Below, one piece after another: positions 12,961 to 21,572 of a stretch of 64,000 nt of DNA (its first letter is position 1; every line of letters begins with the position of its first letter). The position numbers and the translations under genes were made by a program. This stretch comes from Buttiauxella agrestis (lineage in GTDB: Bacteria; Pseudomonadota; Gammaproteobacteria; Enterobacterales; Enterobacteriaceae): assembly GCF_900446255.1 (NCBI RefSeq), contig NZ_UIGI01000001.1, positions 3,002,763 to 3,066,762 of the forward strand. Reading direction: 5' to 3'. Under the pieces are notes generated by a model. It ran no database searches. It had not been told where the DNA came from and worked only from the letters and a program-made list of their open reading frames with translations.

Positions 12961-12977
12961 TTGCACGCTTCGTGCCA
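12961..12977 (-). promoter_or_regulatory. Sigma-54 promoter of astCADBE
   Basis: Read on the minus strand this is TGGCACGAAGCGTGCAA. It matches the RpoN -24/-12 consensus TGGCAC-N5-TTGCW with one substitution in the -12 element. It lies about 72 bp upstream of the astC start. The E. coli astC promoter is also sigma-54 and NtrC dependent. Possible NtrC half-sites (TGGTGC at 13078-13083) exist upstream, but no full palindrome was convincing. Confidence 0.85.
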
Positions 12978-13031
12978 GCCAGCGATATAAATGCATAGCG
13001 GAGGGTTGATAAAGGAAAATCAAGGAGTTAC

Positions 13032-13070
13032 AAACCAGGCATATTCACTAAAAGTGAATATATAGTGCAT
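13032..13070. promoter_or_regulatory. Tandem ArgR boxes upstream of astC
   Basis: Two 18-bp ArgR-like boxes occupy 13032-13049 and 13053-13070, separated by 3 bp as in classical ARG boxes. The second (AGTGAATATATAGTGCAT) matches the TGAATWWWWATTCA core at most positions. The first has only its ATTCA half well conserved. Their inner halves form the perfect inverted repeat ATATTCAC/GTGAATAT at 13041-13061. The site is about 55 bp upstream of the sigma-54 promoter, fitting ArgR-dependent activation. The rest of the astC-xthA gap (12890-13337) holds a short GC hairpin at 13177-13193 and the presumed xthA promoter. Confidence 0.65.
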
Positions 13071-13337
13071 AGTTTTATGGTGCCGTATGGATCGCCGCAC
13101 GAAAACAAGAAATATTATGCAACCGTAAAATTTAATACTGGATTTGTGATCGATGATGGGGTTTGCACGGCTATTACGCCCCAAAACGGGGCGGCGTGAC
13201 TGAATTTGGTGCAGATTTTGTATGTGTACAGACTTCAGACCCTGGCGCTTATCCCCGACAAAACGGCGATCCCTCGGCATTTTTGCCATTTTCTGCTAAC
13301 ATCCTGCAACATTGACTCGTCACCACGGCAGCGACTT

Positions 13338-14144
13338 ATGAAATTCGTCTCTTTTAATATCAACGGCCTGCGCGCCCGTCCGCACCAACTTCAAGCCATT
13401 GTTGAACAGCATCAACCTGACGTTATCGGTTTGCAGGAAACAAAAGTCCACGATGACATGTTCCCGCTCGAAGAGGTTGCAAAGCTGGGTTACAACGTCT
13501 TTTATCACGGTCAGAAAGGCCATTACGGTGTGGCGTTGCTCACCAAAGAGACGCCAATTTCGGTGCGTCGTGGTTTCCCTGGCGACGATGAAGAAGCCCA
13601 GCGCCGTATTATCATGGCCGAAATTCCTTCCCCATTAGGCAATCTGACGGTGATAAACGGTTACTTCCCGCAGGGTGAAAGCCGCGACCATCCGACCAAA
13701 TTCCCGGCCAAAATGAAGTTCTATCAGGATCTGCAAAACTACCTGGATACCGAACTGAAGAAAGATAATCCGGTGCTGATTATGGGTGATGTGAACATCA
13801 GCCCGACCGACCTGGATATTGGTATTGGCGAAGACAACCGCAAACGCTGGTTGCGTACCGGTAAATGTTCCTTCCTGCCGGAAGAACGTGAATGGATGGA
13901 CCGCCTGATTAGCTGGGGCCTGGTCGATACTTTCCGCCACGCAAACCCTGAAGCGCAAGACAAGTTCTCGTGGTTTGATTACCGCTCGAAAGGTTTTGAT
14001 GACAACCGTGGCCTGCGCATAGATTTGCTGCTGGCAAGCCAACCGCTGGCTGAACGCTGTGTTGCAACCGGCATTGATTACGATATTCGCAGCATGGAAA
14101 AACCATCCGACCATGCGCCGGTGTGGGCTGAATTTAAGCTATAA
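13338..14144 (+). CDS. xthA: Exodeoxyribonuclease III
   Basis: Exonuclease III is the main AP endonuclease and 3'-phosphodiesterase of base-excision repair and also degrades duplex DNA from 3' ends. The 268-residue protein has the E. coli length. The catalytic residues of the EEP nuclease fold are visible: Glu34 in LQETKVHD, Asp and Asn in [16 protein letters not shown], and the C-terminal SDHAPVW with the catalytic His. The start at 13338 gives [10 protein letters not shown], as in homologues. A 44-codon upstream extension has no similarity and is rejected. It diverges from astC, the same arrangement as in E. coli. Confidence 0.97.
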   Translation: MKFVSFNINGLRARPHQLQAIVEQHQPDVIGLQETKVHDDMFPLEEVAKLGYNVFYHGQKGHYGVALLTKETPISVRRGFPGDDEEAQRRIIMAEIPSPLGNLTVINGYFPQGESRDHPTKFPAKMKFYQDLQNYLDTELKKDNPVLIMGDVNISPTDLDIGIGEDNRKRWLRTGKCSFLPEEREWMDRLISWGLVDTFRHANPEAQDKFSWFDYRSKGFDDNRGLRIDLLLASQPLAERCVATGIDYDIRSMEKPSDHAPVWAEFKL

Positions 14145-14162
14145 GGAAGAACACCACATCCC

Positions 14163-14822
14163 ATGCGTAAGTTACTGTTTGCCACGCTGGTTGTGGTTTT
14201 CGTTCTCCTCATTATCTATTTGCCGCCGGGAAGTCTGGCGGCCCTGCAACACTATCAAGCGCAATTCTCAGCCTGGCATCATCAGCATCCGCTGCAAACG
14301 GCGTTTGCCTTCTTCGTGATTTATGTCCTCATCACTACACTTTCGATCCCCGGTGCCACGTTGTTAACGCTGCTGGCTGGCTCGCAATTTGGTTTGATTC
14401 AGGGCACGGTTCTGGTTGCTTTGGCGGCGACCTGTGGCGCAACACTTGCCATGCTGATTAGCCGTTATCTGTTACGTCATTGGGTACAGCAACGTTTTGC
14501 GGCTCCCATGTCGGCCATAAATCGTGGGATGGAACGCGAAGGTTTGTACTATCTTTTTGCTTTACGTCTGACGCCGGTTTTCCCGTTCTTTTTGATCAAT
14601 TTGCTGATGGGCCTGACGTCGGTCAACACTCTGCGTTATTTTGCCGTTAGCCTTGTCGGGATGCTGCCAGCGATTGTGGTTTATCTCAACGCCGGACGCG
14701 AACTGAGCCAGCTTCGAACACTGAGCGATATTCTTTCCCCCGGCATGATGCTGATGTTTATTTTGCTGGGTTTATTGCCACTGGTTTCACGCCGGATAGT
14801 CCGCCTGCTCCGAAAATCATAA
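14163..14822 (+). CDS. TVP38/TMEM64 family inner membrane protein (YdjX/YdjZ type)
   Basis: This 219-residue polytopic membrane protein belongs to the TVP38/TMEM64 branch of the DedA superfamily. Visible family features are the re-entrant-loop motifs IPGATLLTLLAGSQFG and the LRLTPVFPFFLINLLMGLTSV segment, with about five hydrophobic helices. In E. coli the same position after xthA holds the related genes ydjX and ydjZ, and I cannot decide which is the orthologue. The exact transported substrate is unknown; DedA relatives have been linked to lipid scrambling and membrane homeostasis. The gene lies 18 bp after xthA and 10 bp before ynjB, so it is probably co-transcribed with ynjBCD. Confidence 0.85.
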   Translation: MRKLLFATLVVVFVLLIIYLPPGSLAALQHYQAQFSAWHHQHPLQTAFAFFVIYVLITTLSIPGATLLTLLAGSQFGLIQGTVLVALAATCGATLAMLISRYLLRHWVQQRFAAPMSAINRGMEREGLYYLFALRLTPVFPFFLINLLMGLTSVNTLRYFAVSLVGMLPAIVVYLNAGRELSQLRTLSDILSPGMMLMFILLGLLPLVSRRIVRLLRKS

Positions 14823-14832
14823 GGATTCCATT

Positions 14833-16008
14833 TTGCGTCTTTTAACACTTTTGCTGTCGCTGGTTGCGGTCAGTTTCGCGGCTTTTGCACAGCCTGACAA
14901 CTGGAACAGTCTGCGTCAGCAAGCCAATGGCCAGACCGTTTATTTCAACGCCTGGGGCGGTGATCCGGCGGTAAACCGTTATCTCGACTGGGTTGCCGGT
15001 GAAATGAAACAGCAGTATGGCGTGACGGTAAAAGTGGTGCGCCTTGCCGATGCTGCTGATGCGGTAAAGCGTATTCAGAGCGAAGATGCCGCCGGGCGCA
15101 AAACCAGGGGTTCGGTCGATTTACTGTGGGTGAATGGCGAAAATTTCCGCACCCTGAAACAGGCTGGATTGCTGAAAGAAGGCTGGGCGTGGGAGTTACC
15201 CAACTGGCGCTACGTCGATCAGAGAAAACCCGTGCGCGAAGATTTTTCACAGCCGACTGACGGTGCCGAAGCACCGTGGGGCAGCGCGCAATTAATGCTC
15301 ATTGGCAATGTGCAGCCCAACGTGAAATTCCCGCGCAACGCTGATGAACTACTGGCATTTGCCAAAGCGCACCCGGGTAAACTGAGTTACCCTCGCCCGC
15401 CCGATTTCACCGGCACCGCGTTTATCGAACAGCTATTAATTGTGCTGACTCACGATCGACAAGCGTTGCGTATCCCGCCGGACGCAGCGACGTTCCAGCA
15501 GGTGACGGCTCCGCTGTGGGATTACCTGGATAAGCTGCATCCGCTGTTATGGCGTGAGGGCAAAACATTCCCGCCAACGCCTGCACGCATGGATCGCATG
15601 CTGGCCGACGGCGAACTGCTGTTCTCCGTGACGTTCAACCCCTCGCATGTCGACAATTTAATCGACCGCAAACAACTGCCAAAAACAGCCCAGGCGTTTG
15701 GATTTGAGCAAGGCATGTTGGGGAACGTCCATTTTGTGACGATCCCAGCTAATGCCAATGCGCAGGCGGGCGCGCAAGTGCTGGCTAACTTCCTGATGTC
15801 GCCAGAGGCGCAAATTCGTAAAGCCAACCCGGCAATCTGGGGCGATGCGACGGTGCTTGATAGTTCGACACTGCCACAACCGTTGCGTGAACAACTCGAT
15901 GCTCAAAAGCCTGTCCACCAGCATAGCGTGCCTTATCTGGCTGAACCGCACGCCGCCTGGGTAGAGGCTCTGGAAAAAGAGTGGTTGCAGCGTTACGGGG
16001 CTAAATGA
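14833..16008 (+). CDS. ynjB: ABC transporter substrate-binding protein YnjB
   Basis: YnjB is the periplasmic binding component of the uncharacterised YnjBCD importer. The 391-residue precursor begins with a signal peptide (RLLTLLLSLVAVSFAAFA, cleavage before QPDNW). It has the fold of extracellular solute-binding family 1 proteins, with VYFNAWGGDPAVNRYLDW near the N-terminus. The start codon is TTG at 14833, about 8 bases after the AAGGA of the preceding stop region; no ATG alternative fits the signal peptide. It overlaps ynjC by 4 bp (ATGA). The substrate is unknown; a thiamine- or polyamine-like compound is a guess from family relatives only. Confidence 0.9.
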   Translation: MRLLTLLLSLVAVSFAAFAQPDNWNSLRQQANGQTVYFNAWGGDPAVNRYLDWVAGEMKQQYGVTVKVVRLADAADAVKRIQSEDAAGRKTRGSVDLLWVNGENFRTLKQAGLLKEGWAWELPNWRYVDQRKPVREDFSQPTDGAEAPWGSAQLMLIGNVQPNVKFPRNADELLAFAKAHPGKLSYPRPPDFTGTAFIEQLLIVLTHDRQALRIPPDAATFQQVTAPLWDYLDKLHPLLWREGKTFPPTPARMDRMLADGELLFSVTFNPSHVDNLIDRKQLPKTAQAFGFEQGMLGNVHFVTIPANANAQAGAQVLANFLMSPEAQIRKANPAIWGDATVLDSSTLPQPLREQLDAQKPVHQHSVPYLAEPHAAWVEALEKEWLQRYGAK

Positions 16009-17573
16009 GCCATCGTCTCTTAGCAAACCTTGCTGTGGCGTGCGTTTTTGCACCGCTGCTACCGGGTTTAGCTATGATGACAAAGCCGCTGCTTATGCCC
16101 GAAATATGGCAGGCGTTGTGGACGGATAACCAATGGCCGCAGGCGCTGCTGGCGACGCTAAATTCAACTCTGATTAGCGTCGTGGGGGCGCTGGTGCTGT
16201 GTTTGATTCTGCTTTGCGGGCTTTGGCCTGGCGTTCGCTGGCAACGTTACACCGCGCAACTGCCGCTCCTGTTAGCCTTGCCTCACGTTGCCTTCGCCAG
16301 CGGTTTTCTGTTGCTGTTTGCCGATAACGGCTGGCTGGCACGCTTGTGTGGCGTGTCATTTCATCTTGATGAATTTGGTGTAGGGCTGGGCATATTGCTG
16401 GCGCTCAAAGAGAGCTGGTTTTTGTTATGGATTGCCAGCACGCAGCTCCACCACACGACGCTGTCCCAACAACTCACCGTGGCGCAAAGCCTGGGTTATG
16501 GCCCGCTGCAAAGCCGCATTCGGGTTATTGTTCCGCAGCTTTTACCGCGCCTGAAGTGGGCGGTATTAGCGGTTGTGGCCTACAGCCTTTCGGTGATTGA
16601 TGTCGCGATGATTCTTGGCCCGGCAAACCCGCCAACGCTCGCGGTTCTTGCCTGGCAGTGGCTTAACGATGCCGACCCGCAACGCGTGGCAATGGGGATG
16701 TTAACGTCCCTGCTGATGTTGGTAATGTTGATCGTTTTTATTGTCGTTGGCTACGGGCTCTGGATGTTCATTCGCCGCGCTTTAGGGCAATTTTCCGGCA
16801 GGCGCCATCAATCTGGTATTCAGCCGCTGGCTTCGGGTGCCGGTTTTATGATGAGCGCAACGGGCATGGCGGCCATCGCAATACTGGTAGTTTGGTCATT
16901 CGCCGACGGCTGGTTCTACCCTTCGCTATTTCCCGATGGACTTGCGTTTTCTGGCTGGCAAGCAGCTGAGTTATCGTCGTTAACTACCACACTGCTAATC
17001 GCGCTGGCGAGTAGCTTACTCGGTTTGCTGGTGGTGATTCTTTGGCTGGAAGGTGGAAACTCGCGCTTTGATATGTGGCTGGTTCTACCGTTGTTTTTAC
17101 CCGCGCTGCCGCTGGTCGCCGGGCAATATCGAATGTTGTTAGTGCTTGATCAAGATGGTCATTGGCCCGGTGTTATCTGGAGTCATTTGCTGTGGGTGGT
17201 GCCGTATATGTTATTAGTGGCACGCCCCGCCTGGCAGCAGTTTGACAGGCGGTTGCTTATCACCGCGCAGACTTTTGGCTGGTCGAGATGGAAGATTTTA
17301 TGCCGGGTTAAACTGCCGATTTTAGTTCGCCCGCTGCTGGCCGCTTTTGCCGTTGGGTTCTCAGTCAGTGTCGCGCAGTATTTACCCACGCTCTATGCGG
17401 GTGCCGGGCGTTTTTCCACCGTCACCACTCAGGCGGTGGCCTTAAGCAGCGGCGGCGACCCACAACAGCAGGCGATTCAGGCGTTGCTGCAAATGCTGCT
17501 TCCGGCAATGATGTTTATCGCTACACTCCAGGTTAGCCGCCTGGTGAGTCATTATCGACAAGGGTTACGCTGA
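16005..17573 (+). CDS. ynjC: ABC transporter permease YnjC
   Basis: YnjC is a 522-residue fused double permease of the binding-protein-dependent transport family, with about twelve membrane segments in two halves. Each half carries an EAA-type loop that contacts the ATPase: AQSLGYGPLQSRIRVIVPQLLP in the first half and AQTFGWSRWKILCRVKLPILV in the second. The gene overlaps ynjB by 4 bp and ynjD by 1 bp (TGATG), which shows a coupled operon. The fused layout resembles the permeases of iron and thiamine importers. Confidence 0.9.
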   Translation: MSHRLLANLAVACVFAPLLPGLAMMTKPLLMPEIWQALWTDNQWPQALLATLNSTLISVVGALVLCLILLCGLWPGVRWQRYTAQLPLLLALPHVAFASGFLLLFADNGWLARLCGVSFHLDEFGVGLGILLALKESWFLLWIASTQLHHTTLSQQLTVAQSLGYGPLQSRIRVIVPQLLPRLKWAVLAVVAYSLSVIDVAMILGPANPPTLAVLAWQWLNDADPQRVAMGMLTSLLMLVMLIVFIVVGYGLWMFIRRALGQFSGRRHQSGIQPLASGAGFMMSATGMAAIAILVVWSFADGWFYPSLFPDGLAFSGWQAAELSSLTTTLLIALASSLLGLLVVILWLEGGNSRFDMWLVLPLFLPALPLVAGQYRMLLVLDQDGHWPGVIWSHLLWVVPYMLLVARPAWQQFDRRLLITAQTFGWSRWKILCRVKLPILVRPLLAAFAVGFSVSVAQYLPTLYAGAGRFSTVTTQAVALSSGGDPQQQAIQALLQMLLPAMMFIATLQVSRLVSHYRQGLR

Positions 17574-18211
17574 TGCTCAATGTTCAGAACTGTTCGATTT
17601 CTAATGCATCGCACTCGCTGATTAATGAGCTGAATTTTACCGTTTCTCCGGGCGAAGTGCTGACGCTAATGGGGCCGTCGGGCGCGGGGAAGTCGACGTT
17701 TTTAAGCTGGATGATTGGCGCATTGTCGGCTGAATTTCGCGTGTCAGGTGAGCTTTGGCTTAACCAAAAACGCCGCGATACTTTACCTACTGAACGGCGA
17801 AACATTGGCATTCTGTTTCAGGATGCATTGCTGTTTGCTCATCTGAACGTTGGGCAGAACCTGGCGATGGCGATTCCTGAGGCGATTAAAGATCGTAAGC
17901 TGCGCCAGCATTGCGTTGAAGAAGCCCTGGCAAACGCACAACTCGCGAATTTTGCCCGGCGCGACCCGGCAACACTTTCCGGTGGGGAACGGGCGCGCAT
18001 TAGCGTGCTGCGGGCTTTGTTGGCAAAACCAGAAGCGCTGCTGCTCGACGAACCTTTTTCACGTTTAGATCAGACCTTACGCGAGCAATTTCGCCAGTTT
18101 GTCTGGCAACAAGTCGAGCAAATGGACATTCCGGTGGTGCTGGTCACGCATGACCCGCAGGATATTCCCGCTGGCGGAAAAATAATCACGATCAATAGTT
18201 CCCCCTGCTAA
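17573..18211 (+). CDS. ynjD: ABC transporter ATP-binding protein YnjD
   Basis: YnjD is the cytoplasmic ATPase that powers the YnjBCD importer. The 212-residue protein contains Walker A (GPSGAGKST, about residues 37-45), the Q-loop ILFQDALLF, the ABC signature TLSGGERARISVLRAL, and Walker B with catalytic Glu in ALLLDEPFSRLD, followed by the switch His in VTHDPQD. It is short because it lacks the C-terminal regulatory domain found in larger relatives. The ATG overlaps the ynjC stop by one base. A terminator-like hairpin follows. Confidence 0.92.
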   Translation: MLNVQNCSISNASHSLINELNFTVSPGEVLTLMGPSGAGKSTFLSWMIGALSAEFRVSGELWLNQKRRDTLPTERRNIGILFQDALLFAHLNVGQNLAMAIPEAIKDRKLRQHCVEEALANAQLANFARRDPATLSGGERARISVLRALLAKPEALLLDEPFSRLDQTLREQFRQFVWQQVEQMDIPVVLVTHDPQDIPAGGKIITINSSPC

Positions 18212-18246
18212 TTCGTCATACATATTCATGCGTTACCGCAAAGAAT

Positions 18247-18284
18247 AGCCGTCGCTATTAGGCAAAAATAGCGGCTCTTTTTTT
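18247..18284 (+). terminator. Terminator after ynjBCD
   Basis: The segment AGCCG-tcg-CTATT pairs with AATAGCGGCT across a short loop with a three-base bulge, followed by a run of seven T. It lies between ynjD and ynjE and fits intrinsic termination of the transporter operon. Confidence 0.6.
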
Positions 18285-18303
18285 CTCTCTTTCAGGTTAT
18301 AAG

Positions 18304-19599
18304 ATGAAACGTGTTTCTCAACTAACCGCCGCCTTGATGTTATCCGGGTTGGCGCACATGGCAACCGCGGCAGAAATGCCATCCCAGATGACTTTATCCA
18401 CTCTTCAAGCGCAGCACGGCGTGGTTATTGATACACGTCTAAGTGCCTTTTATAACGGCTGGCCACAAACCATTTCCAGTGTCGGTGGCCACGAGCCTGC
18501 CGCTCTGAATTTATCGGCCAGTTGGTTAGACATGATGAATGACGAGCAACTGCAATTGTGGGCAAAACAGCACGCGATTAAACCTGACAGCCTGATTGCT
18601 CTGTATGGCAATGATGATGAGACAAAAGCGGTGAAAACACGCTTGTCTAAGCTGGGCTATCAGCATGTTGCACTGCTTTCAGATGCTCTCCAGCAACCTG
18701 CTCGTTTGCAGAAAATGGCTCACTTCGAGCAGTTGGTTTACCCGCAGTGGCTGCACAATCTGATGCAGAATAAACCTGTCGTGGCAAAACCGGCCGGTGA
18801 AGTGAAAATTATTGAAGCCGCCTGGGGCGCGCCAAAACAATATCTGCTAAGTCACATTCCAGGTGCGGATTACATTGATACCAATGACATCGAAAGCGAG
18901 CCGTTATGGAACAAAGTTTCTGACGACAAGCTGAAAGCATTGATGGCAAAACACGGTATTCGTCACGATACCACCGTGATTATGTACGGGCGTGATGTCT
19001 ACGCTGCGGCACGTGTCGCACAAATTCTGCTGTATGCAGGCGTGAAAGATGTGCGTTTGCTCGATGGCGGCTGGCAGAGTTGGTCTGATGCCAAATTGCC
19101 TGTCGAACGCGGCTTGCCAAACGATGTAAAACCCGCACCTGACTTCGGCGCAACCATTCCAGGCCAGCCACAACTGATGCTCGACACCGAGCAGGCTCGT
19201 GGCCTGTTAGGTCGTAAAGACGCGTCTTTAGTGAGCATCCGTTCCTGGCCGGAATTTATCGGTATCACCAGCGGCTATAGCTACATTAAGCCAAAAGGTG
19301 AAATTGCCGGTGCGCGTTGGGGCCATGCGGGTTCCGACTCCACGCATATGGAAGATTTCCACAATCCAGATGGCACTATGCGTTCGGCTGATGATATTGC
19401 CGCGATGTGGAAAAGCTGGAACATTACGCCGGATCAGCACGTTGCGTTTTATTGCGGCACCGGTTGGCGCGCGTCTGAAACCTTCATGTATGCCCGCGCA
19501 ATGGGCTGGCAGAATGTTGGCGTGTACGATGGCGGCTGGTATGAGTGGAGCAGTAATCCGAAGAACCCGGTGGCGACTGGGGAGCGTAAACCGCTGTAA
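18304..19599 (+). CDS. ynjE: Thiosulfate sulfurtransferase YnjE
   Basis: YnjE is a secreted rhodanese-family protein built of three rhodanese domains, of which only the last carries the catalytic cysteine. The 431-residue precursor has a signal peptide ending GLAHMATAA before EMPSQ. The active loop CGTGWRAS starts at Cys384. A middle rhodanese domain is visible around HIPGADYIDTNDIES to RLLDGGWQSW, and the third ends VYDGGWYEWSSNP. In E. coli it has been linked to sulfur transfer around molybdopterin synthesis, although its export signal makes that location puzzling. The gene follows the ynjD terminator. Confidence 0.92.
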   Translation: MKRVSQLTAALMLSGLAHMATAAEMPSQMTLSTLQAQHGVVIDTRLSAFYNGWPQTISSVGGHEPAALNLSASWLDMMNDEQLQLWAKQHAIKPDSLIALYGNDDETKAVKTRLSKLGYQHVALLSDALQQPARLQKMAHFEQLVYPQWLHNLMQNKPVVAKPAGEVKIIEAAWGAPKQYLLSHIPGADYIDTNDIESEPLWNKVSDDKLKALMAKHGIRHDTTVIMYGRDVYAAARVAQILLYAGVKDVRLLDGGWQSWSDAKLPVERGLPNDVKPAPDFGATIPGQPQLMLDTEQARGLLGRKDASLVSIRSWPEFIGITSGYSYIKPKGEIAGARWGHAGSDSTHMEDFHNPDGTMRSADDIAAMWKSWNITPDQHVAFYCGTGWRASETFMYARAMGWQNVGVYDGGWYEWSSNPKNPVATGERKPL

Positions 19600-19601
19600 T
19601 G

Positions 19602-19633
19602 CCCTCACCCTAACCCTCTCCCCAGGGAGAGGG
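19602..19633 (+). repeat. Dispersed hairpin repeat, copy 1
   Basis: A 32-bp element directly after the ynjE stop begins with CCTCACCCTAACCCTCTCC and closes with GGGAGAGGG, forming a 9-bp stem at 19614-19622 and 19625-19633. A second copy in inverted orientation lies at 62792-62823, after potD. Both sit between converging genes, as expected for a mobile REP-like hairpin or 3'-end processing element. Confidence 0.8.
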
Positions 19634-19652
19634 AATTGAACAGTGGATAACA

Positions 19653-20273
19653 TTAGCGTTTATCCACCCGACTTAACGTCTCATACCCACTCCACACTCG
19701 CGTAAATGTGGTCATCCAGCACAGCGCACCAAACACCCACGCAAACCAGACAAACCACTGCGGGAACAGGCAACTCAGGACAAAGAGCGCGATAGTCTCC
19801 GTGCCTTCCGTCAGGCCACCGAGATAGTAAAACGATTTGTGCGCGTAGCCGGGGTTATCAAGATGATGCTTTTGCGCCACCGCAGCAAACGCCAGGAAAC
19901 TGCTGCCGGTGCCGATAAACGCAAACAGAAGCCAGCCACCGGCTAATGCATTTTGCGCCGGGTCGGCAAGAATAAAGCCAAATGGCACCAGAGCGTAAAA
20001 CAAAAAATCTAACGAAATATCGAGAAAACCACCGGCATCCGTCAGGCCGCGCCGCCGCGCCAGTGCGCCATCTAAACCATCAAACAGCCGGTTCAACACT
20101 ATCGCAACCAGGGCTGCGCCATACCATTCCAGCGCTAAAAATGGCAACGCAAGCACACCGATGGCAAAGCCAATTAGCGTCAGCCCATCGGGAGAAGTAG
20201 AGGGTTTATCCAGCACCGCCGCAACGCGCTCCAGTGACGGTTTAATCCGTGGATGGAGGTAACTATCAAACAT
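19653..20273 (-). CDS. ynjF: CDP-alcohol phosphatidyltransferase family protein YnjF
   Basis: YnjF is an integral membrane protein of the CDP-alcohol phosphatidyltransferase family, which joins a CDP-linked lipid or alcohol to a second alcohol. The 206-residue protein carries the diagnostic motif D-G-x2-A-R-x8-G-x3-D-x3-D in the form LFDGLDGALARRRGLTDAGG followed by FLDISLD. Several hydrophobic helices follow. The substrate is not known. The start at 20273 (MFDSYLHPRIKP) matches the E. coli protein; an upstream frame to 20363 is inside ynjA. It overlaps ynjA by 8 bp, so the two are likely coupled. Confidence 0.9.
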   Translation of the reverse strand: MFDSYLHPRIKPSLERVAAVLDKPSTSPDGLTLIGFAIGVLALPFLALEWYGAALVAIVLNRLFDGLDGALARRRGLTDAGGFLDISLDFLFYALVPFGFILADPAQNALAGGWLLFAFIGTGSSFLAFAAVAQKHHLDNPGYAHKSFYYLGGLTEGTETIALFVLSCLFPQWFVWFAWVFGALCWMTTFTRVWSGYETLSRVDKR

Positions 20274-20844
20274 GAGGCTGTTTCCCGGTTGCGCTGACGC
20301 ATAGCCCTTGCGCCGGAATATCCAGTGCGGCATTAAAGCGGGCGGAGAGATTCTGGAATGCAATCAATGCGGTTAATTCGGTGATGGCCGGGTCGTCATA
20401 ATGCGTTTTCAGCTCGGCTTTTAGCGCATCACTGATTTGCGGAGGGGTCGCCGTCATCGCATCAGCATAAGCGAGTGCCGCTTGTTCTTTGGCGGTGAAC
20501 AGCGTCTCGTCACGCCAGTTCGCGACGGCCAGGACTTTGTCCATCGAACCGCTACGCTCTGCCAGCCGCAAGCTATTAGCATCAATGCAAAATTCGCAGC
20601 AGCATTGTTGGGAAACACGCGTCATCACCAGGGAGCGCACCACCGGGTCGATTTTCGCCCGCCGTCTTTCGAGAAAGCCCACGAACAGCGCCACCAGCCA
20701 GAATAAAAACGGAAAGCGCCCCCACCATCGCGTTGGATTTAGCACCGATCCGAAATGCTTTTGTTGCATTGAAACAATGGGCCGTAAACTGGCAGGTAAT
20801 TTTTCAAGCGGAGCCACCCAGGGAGCGCTGTTTTTATTCATCAT
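20266..20844 (-). CDS. ynjA: Carboxymuconolactone decarboxylase family protein YnjA
   Basis: YnjA is a 192-residue AhpD-like protein of the carboxymuconolactone decarboxylase fold. Its CEFC motif (within SQQCCCEFCIDANSL, near residue 82) is the redox-active C-x2-C of AhpD-type peroxidase adaptors, followed by a conserved residue pattern. The function is unproven; a peroxide or thiol-disulfide role is inferred from the motif. In E. coli ynjA stands upstream of ynjB on the other side of the cluster, so its position after ynjF here is a local rearrangement. It overlaps ynjF and diverges from nudG. Confidence 0.88.
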   Translation of the reverse strand: MMNKNSAPWVAPLEKLPASLRPIVSMQQKHFGSVLNPTRWWGRFPFLFWLVALFVGFLERRRAKIDPVVRSLVMTRVSQQCCCEFCIDANSLRLAERSGSMDKVLAVANWRDETLFTAKEQAALAYADAMTATPPQISDALKAELKTHYDDPAITELTALIAFQNLSARFNAALDIPAQGLCVSATGKQPHV

Positions 20845-20908
20845 TCGGGAAAATCTTCAGAAAATCTTTGGTGGCGCGTATTATGCCACGCCAATAGGGA
20901 AAGAACGG

Positions 20909-21325
20909 ATGAGTATCATGAAAACCATTGATGTCGTTGCGGCAATTATTGAGCGCAACGGTAAGATTTTACTCGCCCGACGCCCGGAAGATGGCGATCA
21001 GGCGGGGTTATGGGAATTTCCCGGCGGTAAAGTCGACGCGGGTGAATCACAACCTGAAGCCCTGGCGCGGGAGTTAGAAGAAGAACTGGGGATTAAAGCG
21101 GTCATTGGCCATTACATTGCCAGTCATCAGCGGGAAGTTTCCGGGCGAATGATTCATCTGCACGCCTGGCATGTCAGTGAGTTTAGCGGCGAATTAACCG
21201 CGCTTTGCCACAGTGAACTGGCCTGGTGTTTACCCGCCGGGGCGTTGGATTACAACCTTGCCCCGGCAGATATTCCGTTACTTGAAGCGTTTATGGTTTT
21301 ACACGCCGCCAGACTAAAGGATTAG
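20909..21325 (+). CDS. nudG: CTP/pyrimidine Nudix pyrophosphohydrolase NudG
   Basis: NudG hydrolyses oxidised or modified (d)CTP, such as 5-hydroxy-CTP, to the monophosphate, cleaning the nucleotide pool. The 138-residue protein contains a complete Nudix box: GKVDAGESQPEALARELEEE followed by LGI, fitting G-x5-E-x7-REL-x-EE-x-G. The start at 20909 has AGGGA at ideal spacing. A second ATG at 20918 would give the exact E. coli N-terminus and cannot be excluded. The 3' end overlaps ynjH tail to tail by 35 bp. Confidence 0.92.
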   Translation: MSIMKTIDVVAAIIERNGKILLARRPEDGDQAGLWEFPGGKVDAGESQPEALARELEEELGIKAVIGHYIASHQREVSGRMIHLHAWHVSEFSGELTALCHSELAWCLPAGALDYNLAPADIPLLEAFMVLHAARLKD

Positions 21326-21572
21326 TACTAAGCGTCTTTTCGTCGCGCTGGCATTGCAACAAAATTCCGCCATCGGCTTTCACAACCGCCCCTTCGGTGT
21401 AATTTTGATCCTGATAGATACAACACTGGCTGCACGGTGCCGCTCTTTGCCCCTGAGTGCTGAACACTTCCGGCGGCACAGAAATATCAACCTGGGGATC
21501 AAGACGCTGCGCCATCCCCGGCAGGCTTATCATCAGCGCCACGGCGGCGGCGAGCAGGCTTTTTAGTTTCAT
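21291..21572 (-). CDS. ynjH: DUF1496 family protein YnjH
   Basis: This 93-residue protein of unknown function matches the YnjH (DUF1496) family: a signal peptide ([21 protein letters not shown]), a short [10 protein letters not shown] segment, and a conserved domain with the cysteines of [18 protein letters not shown] and LLQCQRD. Export to the periplasm is likely, where the cysteines may form disulfides. The start at 21572 has GAGGGAAG upstream, but this places the first 74 bp inside the 3' end of topB in another frame. The other end overlaps nudG. In E. coli, gdhA and ynjI separate ynjH from topB. Confidence 0.85.
   Translation of the reverse strand: MKLKSLLAAAVALMISLPGMAQRLDPQVDISVPPEVFSTQGQRAAPCSQCCIYQDQNYTEGAVVKADGGILLQCQRDEKTLSTNPLVWRRVKP

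Noticed and set aside
13067-13085. Full NtrC site upstream of astC
   Set aside because: Only a right half-site (TGGTGC) fits; the left half does not match at the required spacing.
13020-13289. 89-codon minus-strand frame between astC and xthA
   Set aside because: It covers the ArgR boxes and the presumed xthA promoter and has no recognisable sequence.
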